Below are positions 9,901-18,565 of a stretch of 64,000 nucleotides of DNA, in pieces; positions within the stretch are counted from its first letter, which is position 1; each line of letters starts with the position of its first letter. The position numbers and the translations under genes are program-made. The stretch is from Pseudocolwellia agarivorans (GTDB lineage: Bacteria; Pseudomonadota; Gammaproteobacteria; Enterobacterales; Alteromonadaceae), in contig NZ_MUZU01000011.1 in the NCBI RefSeq assembly GCF_002000085.1, positions 94,353 to 158,352 on the forward strand. The letters run 5' to 3'. The notes beneath the pieces were generated by a model. That model was given only the letters and a program-made list of their open reading frames with translations. It did no database searches and had not been told where the DNA came from.

Positions 9901-10578
9901 TTGCACCTTTTTACCATCTTTATTTTTTCCTGCGCTATGAACTTGCAAAGCAATAAAGCCTTGAGAAGTCATATCATCTATTACAGATGAACACGGCACG
10001 TTATTAATAAATGTTTTTATGGTATTACCGATTGCCTCAATTCTGTATTTATTCCAATCGTTTACTTTAAACTCTTTTGAACAAGCATTATTACGCGTTA
10101 AGTTGTATATCCAACCTCGGCGAGATTGATCATATATTCCGCCACTCCAGGCTCTTGTGCTGGTATCTATTTCCATTTGATAACCATATACGAAACCTTT
10201 GTTGTGAATATTACTTCTAAATTGAATACCTGAGTTGATGCTGGTATCGGCTTTAACATCGGTTTCAAAAATAAAGTCACTGTAGGTTTCTTTACTAATT
10301 AAAAATGTATTTTTTTTACTTGCTACGCTAGTACCAACTACTGCATTATTTTCAATATGATAAGTAGATTTACCACCAACAATCTTCCATTGTGATAAGT
10401 CATTACTTTCAAGTAAAGATTTCCATGCTTGAGAGGTGTTTTTTGTTTGAGGGTTAAGATAAGGGACTTGAACTTGGTCTTTATCAGCTTCAGTATTGTT
10501 TTTAATATGCGTTGAATAACCACATGCTGTAAACCCAAAAACACAAAGTACAGGTAGCACGTAAAAGCTTTTTATCAT
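6943..10578 (-). CDS. Lipoprotein fusing DUF1080 domains, PVC-type dehydrogenase and cytochrome c
   Basis: The 1211-residue protein has a lipoprotein signal (FGFTAC, C19). Domains in order: a DUF1080/LamG-like sandwich (about 50-236, with SGGIYD near 146); a second, weaker copy (about 265-436); a PVC-type membrane-bound dehydrogenase propeller (about 470-890; LYDAAGRLWVVEM, DTNQDGIMDKR); an alpha-helical HEAT-like stretch (about 890-1060); and a class I cytochrome c with CFGCH at 1094-1098 and a likely axial Met in SPMTMPG. DUF1080 includes 3-keto-disaccharide hydrolases, and PVC dehydrogenases are thought to oxidise sugars or alcohols. I infer an enzyme that oxidises and then cleaves glycosides, passing electrons to its own haem. 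Transcribed alone, between a terminator and a LacI-type operator. The substrate is unproven. Confidence 0.82.
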   Translation of the reverse strand: MIKSFYVLPVLCVFGFTACGYSTHIKNNTEADKDQVQVPYLNPQTKNTSQAWKSLLESNDLSQWKIVGGKSTYHIENNAVVGTSVASKKNTFLISKETYSDFIFETDVKADTSINSGIQFRSNIHNKGFVYGYQMEIDTSTRAWSGGIYDQSRRGWIYNLTRNNACSKEFKVNDWNKYRIEAIGNTIKTFINNVPCSSVIDDMTSQGFIALQVHSAGKNKDGKKVQWRDPKIITVKPKQHLLKIPENQEPLVFNYLNNQISEDETKQGWSLIPLGDTAQKLTAKNNLVIDNPHTSFELELDFKLTDNLNAAINYLATSQKNALIYPLIDNDIIKNTDKGINSLGAIKGLVAPKNLSEPTYKSMRFNGKGQWNRARILVQQTQKDNFHIEHWMNNIKIAEYEFKTTPETVNSLSKVISISLQQGQLEARNVKLKGLPEFKSVTEKKNPGDRPGHVMDKVVPENIIPPSPILSIEEALNAFKVHKDFDIDVIAQDPLVFDPVVALYDAAGRLWVVEMTTFMQDVEATDEMLPESQIVVLTDTNQDGIMDKRQVLIENILLPRALAFVPNGIIWADHVKLYFSELSENNGKFTVINTEVVDATYAKGGNVEHKPNGLLYSLDNWYYNAKSKARYRPIPLDQKTPDGTYEIYRNKHWKMLKAETEFRGQWGITQDDYGRHYFLGNSSPLHTTSFIPNVVNRLPQHKFSADLIQQKLGTAEVFPIRVTPGLNRGYNKGMYNEDFKLKYHTAACGPLIYRGDQFPEQYYGIGLMQEPAGNLVKAIKLSEINGIVKGEALFEQQELLASTDERFRPVSAINSPDGTITVIDFYHGILQHRVFLTSYLAEQIKSRDLERNKHIGRLYRLKHKSSEVKKVDYLNNLTATQLVPYLAHSNGWHRDMAQQLIVMKQDKSVINALKTMAISHSDHLARIKALWTLEGLNALDLDLLKKAVQVQQSPELTNVFTQAFINKIKRSVYRLSEHFITSPPLTQWIEGEAKTANAETANALILAAGTHKVFKAITSLTNTFGVTDFTIASIGQNHKSFIAEQNKRLNPKSQKNIQAVFNNIENQVTENKMNKKLLASFNRGKELFEGKAGCFGCHGADGEGSSMVPPLNKSTWVTQSPERLSAILLRGLYGPVTVRGTLYKSPMTMPGLAESSEITDAELADIASYIRNAWQNKSSAVSEDMIKAIRKNTENQHTPFTVDTLKQAGFK

Positions 10579-10685
10579 TTAATCTGTCCTAAATAATGAG
10601 AAATCAAACCACACAAGTATTATTTTTAACAACCTAATCTTGATAATGGAAAATAACAAAAAGCATACAATACACCAATTAAAAT

Positions 10686-10697
10686 GTAAACGTTTAC
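10686..10697. promoter_or_regulatory. LacI/GalR-type operator upstream of the DUF1080/PVC gene
   Basis: GTAAACGTTTAC is a perfect 12-bp palindrome with the central CG step typical of LacI-family operators. It lies 108 bp upstream of the start codon at 10578, in a promoter position for the minus-strand gene. A partial second dyad with a similar centre (CTAAA-ACGA-TTTAG, 10719-10732) lies about 33 bp further upstream. No LacI-family gene is in the window, so the regulator must be elsewhere. Confidence 0.6.
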
Positions 10698-10801
10698 TAC
10701 ACTTACACCTATATTAACCTAAAACGATTTAGTGCTGTATAAATGACAAAATGAAGATACATATTCAATAAAAAAACTATAAAAATAGATTCATATATAC
10801 T

Positions 10802-10839
10802 AAAAAAGCTTTATTACCATATAGTAATAAAGCTTTTTT
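10802..10839 (-). terminator. Rho-independent terminator of the GH2 lipoprotein gene
   Basis: A perfect 16-bp stem (AAAAAAGCTTTATTAC and its complement) with a 6-nt loop and T-rich flanks on both strands lies 37 bp after the stop at 10876. It separates the GH2 gene from the fusion gene, so the two are not obviously one operon. Confidence 0.85.
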
Positions 10840-10875
10840 AAGTTTTACATTAACATGCTAAATTTCATATAATCA

Positions 10876-13260
10876 CTATTTAGAGGTAAACGTTAACCTC
10901 CCTTCCAATTCATCTTGTTTAGCATGAAGTGTTACATTACCTGCCTTATCACCAATTTGTAGTAAAGCGGTTGCGATACCGGCTTCAGTAACAACAGCAC
11001 TTGGGTTCAGTAATTTAACATCACCATTTAGAGTAAAGTCGATTTCTTCAGTGATGTTAGGTAATACTGTGCCATTAGCATCCACTACGGCAATATAAGC
11101 AAACAATACATCGTTATGCCCTGCTGCTGGTTTTTTACCGCTTTCATCTAACCATACTTTTAAGGCAACAGCTTTGCCCGGAGTTTTAACAACGTCTTGT
11201 GTTACTGCTTTACCATTAATAAAACCTATGGCTTTTAATGTACCTGCTTCGTATTTATTTAACGCAAAAGTAAAGGGTGGATGACCTAAGTTTTCAGTGT
11301 TTTTGCCGTTATCTGGCGTTTGTTTCGCTATAAGCTTGTCATTTAAAAATAAGTGAACTTCTTCAACGTTACTTAACACCTTAATATCAAGAGATGATTT
11401 TTCGTTCCAGTAACTAGCTATTTTTATAACAGGTTTTATTTCAGGTGATTGTTGGCTTTGATAAAAGTAGTAACCAAATTTAGGTAGTCTAAAAATATCC
11501 ATAACTCCTGATGATTCAATACCATCATGATAGCCACGGTTATAATCGTACATTACCCAATAACTGTCTGAAAACGCTTTGGTGTTGAAGTTGTCGTTGT
11601 GCGACTCTTGCAAGTTTTTAACTTGTTGTAATAAGCGTTTTTCACCATAGGCACGTAACTGACGACTACTTGTGGCTAAGCGCATATCTTTAGGCATTTT
11701 GTCTTGATTAAGACCTGCGTTGCGCGAGTAGTATTCCCAATCGCCGTATTCAGAAACCGAATAAGGTTTTACTGGGTCATGATCACTTTTGTGTAAAATA
11801 CGATGTTGTCTTGCTTGTAAGTAAATATCGTAAACCTCGTTCATCCAACCTGCTGAATATACGTTCTCACCTGGAAATTCTGTATGTACAATACGATTAA
11901 GTTCTTCCATATAAAAAATCGGCATTTTAGTTTCGTTAAGTGAAACTTCCCATGCTAATACTGAAGCATGGTTACGATCACGTCGAATTAACTCTTTAGC
12001 TGATTTGTAGGTGTAATTTCTAAATTGATCTGTGTCTGCATAAAACTGCCATCCTAAAATAGCGTCTAAAACAACAATACCTAACTCGTCACAGGCATCA
12101 AGAAATGCTGGAGATTGTGGATAATGAGATAAACGAATGTAGTCGAAGCCACCTTCTTTTATTTTTTTAGCATCGCGATATTGCGCATTATCTGAAAGCG
12201 CATACCCTATAAACGGATAGTCTTGATGGCGATTAACACCACGTAGATACGTTTTTTCACCATTAATAAAAAGTTCTTGATTTTTCAGTTCAAAATGACG
12301 AATACCTACACGTGTTTTTTGCTCATCAACTTTTTTATCATCAATGAATACGGTAGTGACTACATCATATAAATAAGGTGACTTTGGCGACCATAGTTTT
12401 GCATTTTTCACTTTTACTAAAGAAACAAATTCAGCGTCAGAATTTGCATTAATTGTTTGTAGCGGGCTACTTTGTTGGCTAATTAAAACACCTTTATCGT
12501 AAACAGCGTTATTAACTACAACCTGTTTGTTAGAAGATATATCGTTTACTACGTGAGTTTTGATTTGTACATGAGATTCAGCCGTATCAACTTTTGGCGT
12601 AGTTATAAACACACCACCACCGGCTACTTTATTAGCTAAGTTAGCATTACTGATATAGACCTTTTCTTTAACCGTCATCCATGCATTACGGTATAAGCCA
12701 CCATACATATTAAAGTCTAATATTTTTAGAGGTTTAGGCCCTGTAATTTCATTGTCTGTATTGTCTAAACGTACTGCTACTATGTTCTCTTTGCCAGGCA
12801 GCACATAGTCAGTTGCATCAATAACAACCGGTAAATATCCACCGTGATGATCAGAAACAAGTTGATTATTAATCCATATTTTTGAATGATTCATTGCTGC
12901 TTCAAATTCTAAAAATACTTTTTTACCATCAAGCTCTTTAGGCACGTCTAAATGTCTTCTGTACCAACTAATACCTTGCCATTGATTGTTAACAACTAAA
13001 GGTTCAATGTTTGCTGTATGAGGTAATCTAACGTCGTTCCAAGTGTCATCATTAAAACTGACTAAATGATTATTCTCATCATTTTCATTAGATAATAATT
13101 TTTTGAATTTCCAGCCTGAGTTTATGCTGACTTTTGCAGCACTACTTTTAGAAGCACTGATTTTATTATTTTCAGAATTAATAACATTTTGATTATATGA
13201 ACAAGCGTTCAATACCCAAGCTGCAATTAACCACGACACAAAAATGGTTACGTTTTTCAT
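10876..13260 (-). CDS. GH2-family beta-glycosidase lipoprotein
   Basis: The 794-residue protein has a lipobox (WVLNAC, C20). Order: GH2 jelly-roll domain (about 45-200), Ig-like domain (205-320), TIM barrel (325-600, starting with the signature GVNRHQDYPF), then an Ig-like C-terminal region (about 610-790) including a Big-like domain. The predicted acid/base is E443 in SLNET and the nucleophile E504 in SVSEYGDW. Those residues and the layout fit GH2 beta-galactosidase-type enzymes, probably removing terminal galactose-type residues at the outer membrane. It belongs to the first polysaccharide block with the sulfatase upstream. Exact specificity within GH2 (galactosidase, glucuronidase or other) cannot be fixed from sequence alone. 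Confidence 0.88.
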   Translation of the reverse strand: MKNVTIFVSWLIAAWVLNACSYNQNVINSENNKISASKSSAAKVSINSGWKFKKLLSNENDENNHLVSFNDDTWNDVRLPHTANIEPLVVNNQWQGISWYRRHLDVPKELDGKKVFLEFEAAMNHSKIWINNQLVSDHHGGYLPVVIDATDYVLPGKENIVAVRLDNTDNEITGPKPLKILDFNMYGGLYRNAWMTVKEKVYISNANLANKVAGGGVFITTPKVDTAESHVQIKTHVVNDISSNKQVVVNNAVYDKGVLISQQSSPLQTINANSDAEFVSLVKVKNAKLWSPKSPYLYDVVTTVFIDDKKVDEQKTRVGIRHFELKNQELFINGEKTYLRGVNRHQDYPFIGYALSDNAQYRDAKKIKEGGFDYIRLSHYPQSPAFLDACDELGIVVLDAILGWQFYADTDQFRNYTYKSAKELIRRDRNHASVLAWEVSLNETKMPIFYMEELNRIVHTEFPGENVYSAGWMNEVYDIYLQARQHRILHKSDHDPVKPYSVSEYGDWEYYSRNAGLNQDKMPKDMRLATSSRQLRAYGEKRLLQQVKNLQESHNDNFNTKAFSDSYWVMYDYNRGYHDGIESSGVMDIFRLPKFGYYFYQSQQSPEIKPVIKIASYWNEKSSLDIKVLSNVEEVHLFLNDKLIAKQTPDNGKNTENLGHPPFTFALNKYEAGTLKAIGFINGKAVTQDVVKTPGKAVALKVWLDESGKKPAAGHNDVLFAYIAVVDANGTVLPNITEEIDFTLNGDVKLLNPSAVVTEAGIATALLQIGDKAGNVTLHAKQDELEGRLTFTSK

Positions 13261-13403
13261 TTATAGCTCTCTATTTTATATTCCCTCAAAAAAAGAAGGA
13301 AAGCGCAATCCCTACATTCTTATTGTTTTAGATCGAAAAATCAAGAAAATAATGACAAGGCTTGTTCTGAAGGTAATACTTAAAGGCGATAAATAAAGGA
13401 GCT

Positions 13404-13442
13404 TTAGCGTTATTTATTTTATAATACAAAAAATAACGCTAA
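13404..13442 (-). terminator. Hairpin terminator of the first sulfatase gene
   Basis: A 12-bp perfect stem (TTAGCGTTATTT / AAATAACGCTAA) with a 15-nt loop lies 25 bp after the sulfatase stop at 13468. It is a moderately good terminator; the U-run on the minus strand is interrupted. Confidence 0.6.
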
Positions 13443-13467
13443 TAAGAGGAGAGTAATTATTGCTAAT

Positions 13468-14889
13468 TTACAGAGCTTTAGGGAAGCCTGTGTATTTTTC
13501 AACGCCCATTTCTTTTTCCCACGCTTGTAACTTACTAGTCATCGACTTAACAATTTCAGGGTAATGTTCTACCACGTTTTTTTGCTCCAAAGGATCAATA
13601 CCTAAATTGTATAAACGACGTTCACCACTACGATAACCTAGTAGCTTCCAGTTACCTTCACGCACAGATATATACAAGTCTTCATAAGCTCTGTAGCCAT
13701 AAATCGGTTTGTTACGCTCAAGGACTTTATTGTCGCGAATAACATTAAGTAAAGAAACGCCGTCTAAATTTTTATCAAGCGTAGAATTACCACCAGCTAT
13801 ATCAACTAAAGTAGGAAAAATATCCGTTGTTTGAATAATGCTATGGTTTATCGTGCCGTCATGTGTAACATTTGGCCAATGTACAAAAAATGGCACTCTT
13901 GCTCCGCCTTCGTACAATGTTTCACCCTTCTTTTTTCCTCTAAAGGGTAAGTTAGGGAAGTAACTACCTTGATCAGATGTAAATAAAATAATGGTGTCTT
14001 TATCTAAACCTTTGGCTTTAAGTGCGGCTCTTACTCGCCCTACTGCGTCATCCATTGATTTTATTTGTGCCGCGTATTTTGCCATATCTCCTGTTAAGCC
14101 CTTTTCTTCAAAGTGTTTAACATAATCGGGCTTACCTTGAGACGGGCGATGTACATTGTAAAACCAAAGTGACAACATAAACGGTTGGTCTTTATCGTAA
14201 CTGTTAATCCAGTCGACACTGTGTTGTGCTAATAAATCCGTTAAGTATTTATCACTTTTCGATTCAGTTAAAGCTTGCTCGCTAGGTTGAGTTAACATTG
14301 AAGAGTCTTTAAAAAACTTACCTGAGTAACCTTTTGGATGCCCTTCATTGGTTGTTCCCCATTGGCTATCAAAACCATGGTCTGTTGGGTGAAAACCTTT
14401 GTTATGCCCTAAATGCCACTTACCAACAAAATGATTGTAGTAACCTTGTTTTTTAATCGCCGTAGCATAAGACTTATATTTAGTGTCTAACCAATTAGGT
14501 ACAGGAAATTGCGCAGGATCTGTTTTCCAATAATGTACACTCTCTGTTGGTATGCCGCTTGGTAAATGGCGAACCATTTTTAATTTTGCTGGGTGTTGAC
14601 CTGTTAGCAAAGTTGCACGGCTAGGGCTACATGTAGGACTAGCCACATACGTGTTTTCTAAACTCAAACTTTGTGCAGCAAGCGCATCAACATTAGGCGA
14701 TTCAAATATTGGATTTTTCATTCCCAAGTCACCAAAGCCTAGGTCATCTACAAAAAACAAAACTATATTAGGTTTTTTGCTATTTGTTTTTTCAACTAAC
14801 TCTGCCGACTGTTTTGATTTATTTATATCTGCTGAACATGCAGTTATTCCCAAACAGAGTAAAGGTAAAAATATAAACAAATGTTTCAT
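13468..14889 (-). CDS. S1-type sulfatase lipoprotein
   Basis: The 473-residue protein has a lipobox (GITAC, C18). The formylglycine signature is C87-S-P-S-R, followed by ATLLTG. Metal-binding DD lies at 48-49 (FFVDDLGFGD), with GKWHLG and SDQG further on. It would hydrolyse a sulfate ester on a polysaccharide or oligosaccharide, after its Cys is converted to formylglycine by a maturase not seen in this window. It ends in GFPKAL with a normal C-terminal subdomain. The gene is transcribed towards the GH2 gene but separated by a 207-bp gap with a hairpin. Substrate position (for example 4-O or 6-O galactose sulfate) is not predictable here. Confidence 0.93.
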   Translation of the reverse strand: MKHLFIFLPLLCLGITACSADINKSKQSAELVEKTNSKKPNIVLFFVDDLGFGDLGMKNPIFESPNVDALAAQSLSLENTYVASPTCSPSRATLLTGQHPAKLKMVRHLPSGIPTESVHYWKTDPAQFPVPNWLDTKYKSYATAIKKQGYYNHFVGKWHLGHNKGFHPTDHGFDSQWGTTNEGHPKGYSGKFFKDSSMLTQPSEQALTESKSDKYLTDLLAQHSVDWINSYDKDQPFMLSLWFYNVHRPSQGKPDYVKHFEEKGLTGDMAKYAAQIKSMDDAVGRVRAALKAKGLDKDTIILFTSDQGSYFPNLPFRGKKKGETLYEGGARVPFFVHWPNVTHDGTINHSIIQTTDIFPTLVDIAGGNSTLDKNLDGVSLLNVIRDNKVLERNKPIYGYRAYEDLYISVREGNWKLLGYRSGERRLYNLGIDPLEQKNVVEHYPEIVKSMTSKLQAWEKEMGVEKYTGFPKAL

Positions 14890-15194
14890 TGTTTTTAGGT
14901 CCTTATCAGTATTTATAATTATTTAGTTGTTCTATTCGATCCATTTTTAATAATACACTTCACAACAAGGATTGCGCTATCCTTTTTTTTGGGTGTTTTA
15001 TATAAAGAAGAGTTAAATTAGCGGGAAATAAGGCTACTTGCCTCTAAAAACAAAGATATAAACAACGATCAACATAAAGAATAATTTAAATAAAATTATA
15101 TTTATTTACAATTGAGACTACATAAATAGCTTTATATTAAGTAGCATAGCGATATATTCCTTAAAAATTGAAGATAATAGAGAAGTAACAATTT
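14890..15194. other. Divergent intergenic region, sulfatase / sppA
   Basis: This 305-bp AT-rich region holds the promoters of the minus-strand sulfatase and of plus-strand sppA. I see no clear operator, RNA gene or small ORF with a ribosome site. Confidence 0.5.
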
Positions 15195-17054
15195 ATGGAC
15201 GAAAAACCCAACTTATTTAAACGTATATTCTTAAGCTTTTTCCGAGTAATCAACATATCCCGTAAAGTTATTATTAATCTAATATTTTTTGGAATACTTA
15301 TTCTTTTTATCGCCTCAATTTCTAATGATAAAAACACTATTATTGTTGAAAACAATTCAGCTCTTATTTTAGATCTTAACGGTGATGTCGTTGAACAAAA
15401 GCAACAAGTTGATCCTATTGAAGCCTTTATGAACGAAGCATTAGGTCAACAAGAAGAAAACCCCGAAATATTGCTCGCCGACATTATAAAAGTGATTAAA
15501 TCAGCAACAACTGATAATCGTATCACCACGCTAGTGTTAAAGTTAGATAAATTAAATCGCTCAGGCCTAACTAAAATGAGCATTATTAGCGACGAACTTG
15601 AAGCATTTAAAGCCACAGGTAAGCAAATTATTGCTATTGGTGAAAACTTCACACAAGACCAATATTACTTAGCAAGTTACGCTAATGAAATTTGGTTAGA
15701 TCCAAACGGTTGGTTAATACTTGACGGTTATGGCAGTTACCAACTGTATTACAAATCAGCTATCGAAAAACTTGCTATAACGCCTTACATATTTCGCGTA
15801 GGTACGTATAAGTCAGCAGTTGAACCATATATGCGTGACGATATGTCGCCACAAGCTAAAGAAGCTAATCAACTCTGGTTAAATGACTTATGGACTCATT
15901 ACAAAACGAATGTCGCTACACAACGTGGTTTTGACATTAGCAATTTTGATGAAAATGCTGAAACTCTTATCAGCAAACTTGAAGCCGTCAATGGTGATAT
16001 TGCTCAATATGCGTTAAACAACTCATGGGTTGATGAATTAAAAAGTCGTCACGATGTTGAAACGTCTTTAAAAGCACGATTAGGTGTTAGTGATACCTCT
16101 GATACGTATACTTCTATTAACTTTAGAGATTACTTATCCACTCTCAATTTAGCTTTCCCTATGCCACATGCCGTAAAAACAGACAAAGTAGCCATAGTCG
16201 TAGCCAAAGGTACTATTTTAAATGGTACGCAAAAACCAGGAACCATAGGTGGCGACAGTACGGCTAAATTATTGCAACAAGCACGCGAAGACGACAACGT
16301 AAAAGCCGTAGTGTTACGCGTAGACAGCCCCGGTGGTAGCGCTTTTGCTTCTGAAATAATTAGACAAGAAGTTGAGCTACTTAAACAAGCAGGTAAACCT
16401 GTTGTAGCTTCTATGGGAACCTATGCAGCCTCTGGCGGTTATTGGATTTCAGCACCTGCCGATAAAATTTACGCAGCGCCAACAACCATTACAGGATCCA
16501 TTGGTATTTTTGGATTAATGATGACCTTTGAAAATGCGTTAAGTAAATTAGGCGTTTTTACTGATGGTGTTGGTACTACAGAATTTGCAGGCTTCAGCCC
16601 TACTCGTCCACTTTCTGAAGGTGTTTCAAAAATCATTCAAATGAACGTAAACAAAGGCTACCAAGATTTTATTACCCTAGTAGCAGAAAACAGAAATATG
16701 ACTCTTGAACAAGTAGATGCTATTGCTCAAGGTAGAGTATGGTCTGGTGCTAAAGCGAAAGAGTTAGGCCTTGTTGATGAATTAGGTGGATTAGAAGACG
16801 CTATAAATGAAGCCGCAACTTTAGCTAAGCTCACTGATTTCGATACTTGGTTAGTAGAAAAAGAGCTTTCGCCAAAAGACTTATTTATGAAGAATGTTTT
16901 TGGTCAAGCAACTGCCCTTTTACCTACATCAATTATCAGCTTAAGCCCACTTGAGAAATCAATCGCTAAACTTAAAAGCGAGCTTGAACACTTGAACTAC
17001 TTAAATGATCCAAAAAGCACTTACACATTATGTATGAGTTGTGAAATAGATTAA
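15195..17054 (+). CDS. sppA: Signal peptide peptidase SppA, 67-kDa type
   Basis: The 619-residue protein has an N-terminal membrane anchor (about 25-42) and two tandem S49 peptidase domains, as in E. coli SppA. The catalytic dyad is expected at K206 (GTYKSAVEPYMR, first repeat) and S413 (AASGGYWISA, second repeat), close to the E. coli positions. It degrades cleaved signal peptides in the inner membrane. A purine-rich GAGAAG lies upstream of the ATG. It ends in a terminator shared with the gap before ansA. The assignment is secure. Confidence 0.95.
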   Translation: MDEKPNLFKRIFLSFFRVINISRKVIINLIFFGILILFIASISNDKNTIIVENNSALILDLNGDVVEQKQQVDPIEAFMNEALGQQEENPEILLADIIKVIKSATTDNRITTLVLKLDKLNRSGLTKMSIISDELEAFKATGKQIIAIGENFTQDQYYLASYANEIWLDPNGWLILDGYGSYQLYYKSAIEKLAITPYIFRVGTYKSAVEPYMRDDMSPQAKEANQLWLNDLWTHYKTNVATQRGFDISNFDENAETLISKLEAVNGDIAQYALNNSWVDELKSRHDVETSLKARLGVSDTSDTYTSINFRDYLSTLNLAFPMPHAVKTDKVAIVVAKGTILNGTQKPGTIGGDSTAKLLQQAREDDNVKAVVLRVDSPGGSAFASEIIRQEVELLKQAGKPVVASMGTYAASGGYWISAPADKIYAAPTTITGSIGIFGLMMTFENALSKLGVFTDGVGTTEFAGFSPTRPLSEGVSKIIQMNVNKGYQDFITLVAENRNMTLEQVDAIAQGRVWSGAKAKELGLVDELGGLEDAINEAATLAKLTDFDTWLVEKELSPKDLFMKNVFGQATALLPTSIISLSPLEKSIAKLKSELEHLNYLNDPKSTYTLCMSCEID

Positions 17055-17097
17055 TTCTAATAATTCATAACACTTAACCGTAAAAAGTATTATCATA

Positions 17098-17121
17098 GCC
17101 TCGATTTTATCGGGGCTTTTT
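17098..17121 (+). terminator. Rho-independent terminator of sppA
   Basis: GCCTCGAT-TTT-ATCGGGGC forms an 8-bp stem with one T-G pair, followed by TTTTT. It lies 43 bp after the sppA stop and just before ansA. Confidence 0.85.
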
Positions 17122-17145
17122 ATTGCCTAATTATTGGAAATACAC

Positions 17146-18165
17146 ATGATGAAAAAACGCATTTATATCGCCTACACAGGCGGAACGATAGGAATGAAAG
17201 CAAGCGAAAACGGTTATATACCTGAAAAAGGCCATTTAACTGAGTCAATTCTAGCCAATGTAGATTTTCATCGTGAAGAAATGCCTGAGTTTACTATTCA
17301 TGAATATTCGCCATTAATAGATTCGTCTAATATGTCACCAAGCGACTGGCAATATATTGCTGACGACATAAAGTCACACTATAACGACTACGATGGCTTT
17401 GTTGTGCTGCATGGCACCGACACTATGGCATATACAAGCTCAGCACTGTCTTTTATGTTTGAGAATTTATCAAAACCGGTAATCGTTACTGGTTCGCAAA
17501 TACCGTTAAGTCAATTACGTTCAGACGGACAAGTTAACTTATTAAACTCGTTATACATTGCAGCTAACTACCCTATTGCAGAAGTAGGCTTATACTTTAA
17601 CAACAAGCTTTATCGAGGTAATCGCAGTATTAAGGCCTTTGCTGACGGCTTTAATGCTTTCGACTCACCGAATTTACCACCGCTATTAGAAGCCGGTATA
17701 AACATTACCCTCATTGAGGGAAAATTAACGCAAATAGATAATGTAGATATTGCCCCATTACAATTAAGTGATATTACGCCACAGCCTATTGGTGTAGTTC
17801 ATTTATATCCAGGTATAAGCACCGACGTACTTAAAAATATTATTCAACAACCTGTTAAAGCACTTATTATAAGAAGCTATGGCGTAGGTAATGCTCCACA
17901 AGATAAAGACCTGCTTGATTGTATAAAAAAAGCCAGCGACAACGGCATTATCATTGTAAATTGCAGTCAATGTATAAAAGGCACAGTGAACATGGATGGA
18001 TACGCAACAGGTAACGCCTTAAGCAAGTGTGGCGTCGTGGGCGGTGTCGATATGACACTTGAAGCCACCTTGACTAAGTTACATTACCTATTAAGTAAAA
18101 ACTTAGCACCAACCGAAATCCGTAAGCTTATGCAAAGTAACTTACGTGGTGAGCTAACAAAGTAA
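17146..18165 (+). CDS. ansA: Type I (cytoplasmic) L-asparaginase
   Basis: The 339-residue protein hydrolyses L-asparagine to aspartate and ammonia. YTGGTIGM near the N-terminus supplies the nucleophile Thr (T14 with this start, the same number as in E. coli AnsA), and LHGTDTMAY carries the second catalytic Thr-Asp pair. A longer frame from a TTG at 17134 exists, but the ATG at 17146 aligns with the E. coli start and has GGA upstream. There is no signal peptide, in agreement with the cytoplasmic form. It often follows sppA in gammaproteobacteria, as here. Confidence 0.94.
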   Translation: MMKKRIYIAYTGGTIGMKASENGYIPEKGHLTESILANVDFHREEMPEFTIHEYSPLIDSSNMSPSDWQYIADDIKSHYNDYDGFVVLHGTDTMAYTSSALSFMFENLSKPVIVTGSQIPLSQLRSDGQVNLLNSLYIAANYPIAEVGLYFNNKLYRGNRSIKAFADGFNAFDSPNLPPLLEAGINITLIEGKLTQIDNVDIAPLQLSDITPQPIGVVHLYPGISTDVLKNIIQQPVKALIIRSYGVGNAPQDKDLLDCIKKASDNGIIIVNCSQCIKGTVNMDGYATGNALSKCGVVGGVDMTLEATLTKLHYLLSKNLAPTEIRKLMQSNLRGELTK

Positions 18166-18180
18166 TCACCACAAAACTCA

Positions 18181-18207
18181 ATGCAATACGTTAATAAAGT
18201 ATTGCAT
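18181..18207 (+). terminator. Hairpin after ansA
   Basis: A 9-bp perfect stem (ATGCAATAC / GTATTGCAT) with a 9-nt loop lies 15 bp after the ansA stop. The following T-tract is weak, so it may be only a partial terminator. Confidence 0.5.
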
Positions 18208-18251
18208 TTACCACTTTCTTTTAAGTAATAAAAATTGAGCAGTTAAAAACT

Positions 18252-18518
18252 ATGGCTAACTTTCTTGTAATTATTACCTTGTTAACAGGGTCTATTGGAC
18301 TGATGTTATTTGTGATCGGCTCAGTTTTCACCTTAATTGTCGCTTTTGGCAATCAGCAAAAACTTTATGGCTTTTCTATTCTACTATTTTTGCCTATTTC
18401 ATTAATATATTGTGCTAAACACTGGGATATAGCCGCTTATTCAGGACGAATGGTGTTTGCTGGTGCAGCGATGTTAGCTATAACCGCAATTATTTTAAAA
18501 CTTGCAGGGCTATATTAA
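18252..18518 (+). CDS. Small hydrophobic membrane protein, unknown function
   Basis: This 88-residue protein has about three predicted transmembrane segments (about 5-32, 38-54 and 66-86) and no recognised domain. It starts MANFLVIITLL. It lies between ansA and the DUF2007 gene on the same strand and may be co-transcribed with the latter (47-bp gap). I do not recognise the family. Continuous hydrophobic segments and codon usage like its neighbours support it being a real gene. Confidence 0.65.
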   Translation: MANFLVIITLLTGSIGLMLFVIGSVFTLIVAFGNQQKLYGFSILLFLPISLIYCAKHWDIAAYSGRMVFAGAAMLAITAIILKLAGLY

Positions 18519-18565
18519 AACGACATAACCTTAACGAACTCTTTTAAAAGAGGTGAGTATCAATA

